Below are positions 61,054 to 64,000 of a stretch of DNA of 64,000 nt, piece after piece (the stretch's first letter is position 1; the number at the start of each line of letters is the position of its first letter). Made by a program: the position numbers and the translations under genes. Under the pieces are notes generated by a model that worked only from the letters and a program-made list of their open reading frames with translations, ran no database searches and had not been told where the DNA came from. The DNA comes from Anaerococcus prevotii DSM 20548 (GTDB lineage Bacteria; Bacillota; Clostridia; Tissierellales; Peptoniphilaceae), in NCBI RefSeq assembly GCF_000024105.1, contig NC_013171.1, positions 1,794,501 through 1,858,500 on the forward strand, given 5' to 3'.

Positions 61054-61481
61054 TCCTAGCAGAGACTAACATAGATGATACTACAGGGGAAGTTTTGGGC
61101 TTTGTCATGGACAAATTAATGGAAGTTGCTAGGGACTCCTTCTACACTCCAATTTTCATGAAGAAAAACCGTCCAGCCTACAAGCTTTCCGTCCTATGTG
61201 ATAAAGAAAGAATAGAAGAAGTTGAAGATATAATCTTTGCCAACACTACATCAATAGGAATTAGAAAAATAGAAGTATATAGGTCGATCCTAGATAGAGA
61301 CATGATTTCCATAGACTATGATGATCTAAAACTTTTCTTTAAGAAAGTCTATCATAAGGATTCATCCTACCTATACCCAGAATATCAGTCGGCCAAAGAC
61401 TTGGCAGAAAAGGAAAATATATCAATCAAAGAAGCCTTTGATAAAATGAAATCAATTTATGGAGAAAAATATGAAAATTAA
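61041..61481 (+). CDS. larC2: Nickel insertase LarC, C-terminal part (LarC2)
   Basis: The -1 frame is open from 61041 and encodes the C-terminal domain of LarC: LILAETNIDDTTGEVLGFVMDKLMEVA (in two parts), then the conserved RPAYKLSVLCDKERIEEVEDIIF and TSIGIRKIEVYRS. There is no good independent start: the first ATG in frame (61107) lies inside the conserved domain and lacks a ribosome site. This supports production as a LarC1-LarC2 fusion by frameshift. Its end overlaps the next gene by 11 bases. Confidence 0.85.
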   Translation, partial: KKSLILAETNIDDTTGEVLGFVMDKLMEVARDSFYTPIFMKKNRPAYKLSVLCDKERIEEVEDIIFANTTSIGIRKIEVYRSILDRDMISIDYDDLKLFFKKVYHKDSSYLYPEYQSAKDLAEKENISIKEAFDKMKSIYGEKYEN

Positions 61482-62649
61482 ATTAAGAAATATTGGTCTT
61501 TTAATAGTCTTCCTCCTAGTCCTTGCCTCTTGTGGAGGAAATAAGGCAGCGGAAGAAAAAGTAGAGACTAAGGTAGAAAACAGAAAAAGCACAGAAGATA
61601 AGAGTGAGGCCAAACTTGTAATTGAAGATGTCCTAGGACGAAAGGTGGAGCTTGATAAGCCAATGGATAAGGTCATAATCCAAGGCTCAGGTTCTGGTGG
61701 TCCCTTTATGACTATGATGTATCTAGATAAGGAGAATTTCTATAAGAAAATCGCCGCCATGGATGACGGTATAAGACGCGATAGAAACGACCTCTACCAA
61801 AGGCTAGTAGATAAAATCCCCGAGCTAGATGATGTCAAAAGAGTAAGTAACTTCGCAGACAACGACTTTTCCCTAGAAGAGCTCCTATCCATAGACGCCG
61901 ATGGAATCATCGCCCCTGTTTCCTACAAGGCCCAGCTAGATGTAATCGAAGATAAGATAGGCCTACCTATAATCTATGTAGACTATCACAACCAAGACTT
62001 CGACGATCACCTAAAGTCTACAGAAATTATAGCCAAGGCCACAGGACTTGATAAAAACCTCGACAAGCTAAATGGCTTCTATAAGGAAAAGATCGATTCG
62101 ATGAAAGAAAGGCTTAAAGATGTAAGTGATAAGCCAAGGGTCTATCTGGAGCATGGCTATGAAGGAGAACATGCCTACGGTAACTCCTACGGCAACGAAA
62201 TGATGTGGGGTAAGATCATAAACGATGCTGGCGGATACAATCTCACAGGAGACGTCTTGGGAGAAAAGGAAGCGACTCCCGTTTCTGAGGAGTTTGTCCT
62301 ATCTCAAGATCCTGATATGATTTTTGTCACTGGAGCAGAATGGGTTGAAAAGCCTGAGTCAATGAAGATGGGCTTTGGAATTAGTCCAGAAGATGTAAGT
62401 AAAAAGATTGATAAATACAAGATACGAAATGGATGGAAAGATTTGACCGCCATGAAGGAAAAAAATGTCTATGTCATAGGGCAGAACTTAGCAAGGGACA
62501 TGTGTGACTTCTACGCCTACGAGACTCTCGCCAAGACCTTTCACCCAGAGCTTTTCGAAGATGTGGATCCAGAGGCTGATATGAAAGACTTTTACGAAAA
62601 CTTCATGCCTATAGAATATCAGGGAACTTGGTTTAGCAAATATGAGTAA
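61471..62649 (+). CDS. Metal-chelate ABC transporter substrate-binding lipoprotein
   Basis: The 392-residue protein has a lipoprotein signal ending LVLASCGG (lipobox LASC) and a mature part of the periplasmic-binding class III (iron-siderophore/B12/heme) type: VIEDVLGRKVELDKPMDKVI (about 49-68), SIDADGIIAP and a C-terminal FHPELFED. I start at ATG 61471 with GGAG 6 bases upstream. Its start lies inside the end of larC2, so it belongs to the lar transcript; a nickel or nickel-chelate cargo is therefore an attractive inference, but haem, siderophore or cobalamin are possible. Confidence 0.88.
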   Translation: MKIKLRNIGLLIVFLLVLASCGGNKAAEEKVETKVENRKSTEDKSEAKLVIEDVLGRKVELDKPMDKVIIQGSGSGGPFMTMMYLDKENFYKKIAAMDDGIRRDRNDLYQRLVDKIPELDDVKRVSNFADNDFSLEELLSIDADGIIAPVSYKAQLDVIEDKIGLPIIYVDYHNQDFDDHLKSTEIIAKATGLDKNLDKLNGFYKEKIDSMKERLKDVSDKPRVYLEHGYEGEHAYGNSYGNEMMWGKIINDAGGYNLTGDVLGEKEATPVSEEFVLSQDPDMIFVTGAEWVEKPESMKMGFGISPEDVSKKIDKYKIRNGWKDLTAMKEKNVYVIGQNLARDMCDFYAYETLAKTFHPELFEDVDPEADMKDFYENFMPIEYQGTWFSKYE

Positions 62650-63601
62650 GAATAAAAAGATTCTTATCCTAGGCCTAATAAGCCTTCTCGTTTGTGCGAT
62701 AGATTTATTCATTGGAGTGGGAGAGCTTGTTCCAAGAGACCTCGTGAGTCTAAACGAACTTCAAAGAACAATTCTTTTTAAAATAAGAATGCCAGAGATG
62801 GCTACCGCCCTTATTATTGGCATGATCTTAGGCCTTGCTGGAGCCTGTATGCAGACTATCCTAGACAATCCCCTAGCAAGTCCCTTTACCCTAGGGGTCT
62901 CATCTGCTGCAGGCTTTGGGGCCTCCCTCTTTCTCCTTTTAGGTATATCGATTAATCTTATAGCCTTCGGGGCCATAGGCTTTGCCCTCATAGCTATAAT
63001 CTTCGTCTATATAATATCAAGGAGAAGCTTCGCCCACACAAGCTCCATGATCCTTGCTGGAATTGCCGTCAAATTCTTCTTTGACTCGCTTACAAGTCTA
63101 ATGCAATACATATCCACAGACGAAACCCTCTCATCAATCGTCTTTTGGCTCTTTGGCTCTGTCTCAAACACCAACCCCAAGCAAATTGCGATTCTTTTCG
63201 CATCCTTCATCCTAGCCTTCATCCTAATCATCAAAGACAGTCACAAGCTTACTAGCCTGAGATTTGGAGAAGAAAGGGCCAAAAGTCTGGGAGTAGATGT
63301 AAAAAGAGTAAAGATTAAGACCTTTATGATAGTATCGATTCTTTCATCAATCGGGGTAAGCTTTGCAGGTGTGATAGGCTTTATAGGCGTCATAGCCCCT
63401 CATTTAGCAAGGAAAATCCTAGGAGAAGACCAAAGGTATTATCTAATAGGCTCAAGCCTTATAGGGGCAATTCTTTTGGTATTTTCATCAGGCCTATCCA
63501 AAATCGTAAAGCCTGGCGCCATCCTTCCTATAGGAATTATAGCAAGTCTTGTTGGACTTCCTTTGATATTTATATTCTTTTTTGGAGGCAAAAATGATTG
63601 A
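62642..63601 (+). CDS. Metal-chelate ABC transporter permease (FecCD type)
   Basis: The 319-residue permease has about nine to ten membrane helices and the FecCD-family stretches IRMPEMATALIIGMILGLAGACMQTILDNPLASP (in two parts, about 49-82), SLGVDVKRVKIKTF and GVIGFIGVIAPHLARKILGEDQRY (about 244-267), the last contacting the ATPase. It overlaps the binding-protein gene by 8 bases and the ATPase gene by 8 bases, so all three are translationally coupled. Confidence 0.93.
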   Translation: MSKNKKILILGLISLLVCAIDLFIGVGELVPRDLVSLNELQRTILFKIRMPEMATALIIGMILGLAGACMQTILDNPLASPFTLGVSSAAGFGASLFLLLGISINLIAFGAIGFALIAIIFVYIISRRSFAHTSSMILAGIAVKFFFDSLTSLMQYISTDETLSSIVFWLFGSVSNTNPKQIAILFASFILAFILIIKDSHKLTSLRFGEERAKSLGVDVKRVKIKTFMIVSILSSIGVSFAGVIGFIGVIAPHLARKILGEDQRYYLIGSSLIGAILLVFSSGLSKIVKPGAILPIGIIASLVGLPLIFIFFFGGKND

Positions 63602-64000
63602 AGCTAAAAACCTATCCATCTCCTACGACAGGAAGATAATTGATAATATATCCTTTAAGATAGAAGAAGGCAAGGTGAATATTCTCATGGGAAGAAACGG
63701 ATCAGGCAAATCGACTATCCTAAACGCCATAAGCGGAATCAAAAGTTACGAGGGTGAGATAAAAACAGACGGAAAAGTTTCCTATCTTAATCAAAATATC
63801 AATTCAAAGGCAAAATTTACAGTATTCGAGACTATCTTGCTTGGCAAGGTAGCTGATCTTTCCCTAAGAATTACGGACAATGATAAAAAAGACGTCGAAA
63901 AAATCCTAGACCTATTAGATATAAGAGAGTACAAGGATAAGTATATAAATAGATTGTCAGGAGGAGAAGTGCAGAAGGTCTTTATAGGCCAGGCCCTTGT
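63594..64000 (+). CDS. Metal-chelate ABC transporter ATPase, 3' end beyond window
   Basis: From the ATG at 63594 (GGAGG upstream) the frame is open to the window end, giving 135 residues. It has Walker A MGRNGSGKSTILNA (about 32-45), the Q-loop LNQNI and the signature RLSGGEVQKVFIGQAL (about 119-134). Walker B and the switch His would follow outside the window. It is the nucleotide-binding subunit of the importer with the FecCD permease. Confidence 0.9.
   Translation, partial: MIEAKNLSISYDRKIIDNISFKIEEGKVNILMGRNGSGKSTILNAISGIKSYEGEIKTDGKVSYLNQNINSKAKFTVFETILLGKVADLSLRITDNDKKDVEKILDLLDIREYKDKYINRLSGGEVQKVFIGQAL

Noticed and set aside
61107-61481. Independent larC2 gene starting at an internal ATG (61095 TTG or 61107 ATG)
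   Set aside because: The conserved LarC2 domain begins earlier, at about 61050, in a frame open back to the A9 run, and no ribosome site precedes the internal codons.

Overview
The window is low-GC DNA (AT-rich intergenic regions, AGA/AGG arginine codons, strong AGGAGG-type ribosome binding sites) from a Gram-positive obligate anaerobe. Rubrerythrin, a sodium-type V-ATPase, a T-box thrS leader, mannose-family PTS parts and a sortase-type surface mucinase together suggest the Peptoniphilaceae (Anaerococcus or a close relative). The genus is an inference from gene content and style. No rRNA, tRNA, CRISPR array, prophage or intact insertion sequence was seen.

Layout. 1-7 kb: two small membrane-anchored proteins, an autoregulated XRE regulator/DUF3169-type pair, nagB, rubrerythrin, pgi, then a 200-bp GC-rich inverted-repeat element abutting a CPBP protease gene. 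7-12.8 kb: membrane proteins, a MATE exporter, and thrS with its T-box leader, coupled to an ATP-grasp ligase. 12.9-29 kb: a mucin core-1 O-glycan locus. It holds a carbohydrate ABC importer (its binding-protein gene is frameshifted), a GH112 galacto-/lacto-N-biose phosphorylase, galE, a UTP-sugar nucleotidyltransferase and a 1970-residue surface GH101 endo-alpha-N-acetylgalactosaminidase, and is bracketed by orphan mannose-PTS IIA and IIB genes. The ABC and GH101 promoters share a palindromic site, GGTAACTACC, about 10 bp after the -10 box. 29-38.5 kb: a CoA-disulfide-reductase-like protein with a degenerate rhodanese domain, a MarR/pirin/flavin-reductase operon, an OPT transporter coupled to a PqqD-like protein, a CorC/HlyC-type protein and an NhaC antiporter. 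38.6-47 kb: a complete nine-gene V-type ATPase operon. 47-57.8 kb: lipoprotein, glycosyltransferase, Na+/alanine symporter, class I ribonucleotide reductase genes (nrdA preceded by two NrdR-like boxes), small membrane proteins, RDD protein and SppA. 58-64 kb: a nickel-pincer cofactor operon (larE, larB, larC1/larC2) with an attenuator-like leader and a -1 frameshift site, running into a metal-chelate ABC importer cut by the window end.

How it fits together. GH101 would release Gal-beta-1,3-GalNAc from mucins at the cell surface, the ABC system would import it and GH112 would phosphorolyse it to Gal-1-P plus GalNAc. The nucleotidyltransferase and GalE would then feed galactose into UDP-glucose. 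No hexosamine kinase, galactose-1-phosphate uridylyltransferase or nagA is in the window. The V-ATPase proteolipid keeps the residues that bind Na+ in the Enterococcus hirae enzyme, and an NhaC antiporter and a Na+/amino-acid symporter lie nearby, which suggests a sodium-based energy economy. The lar operon implies a nickel-pincer enzyme such as lactate racemase elsewhere in the genome, and the co-transcribed importer is a candidate nickel or nickel-chelate uptake system.
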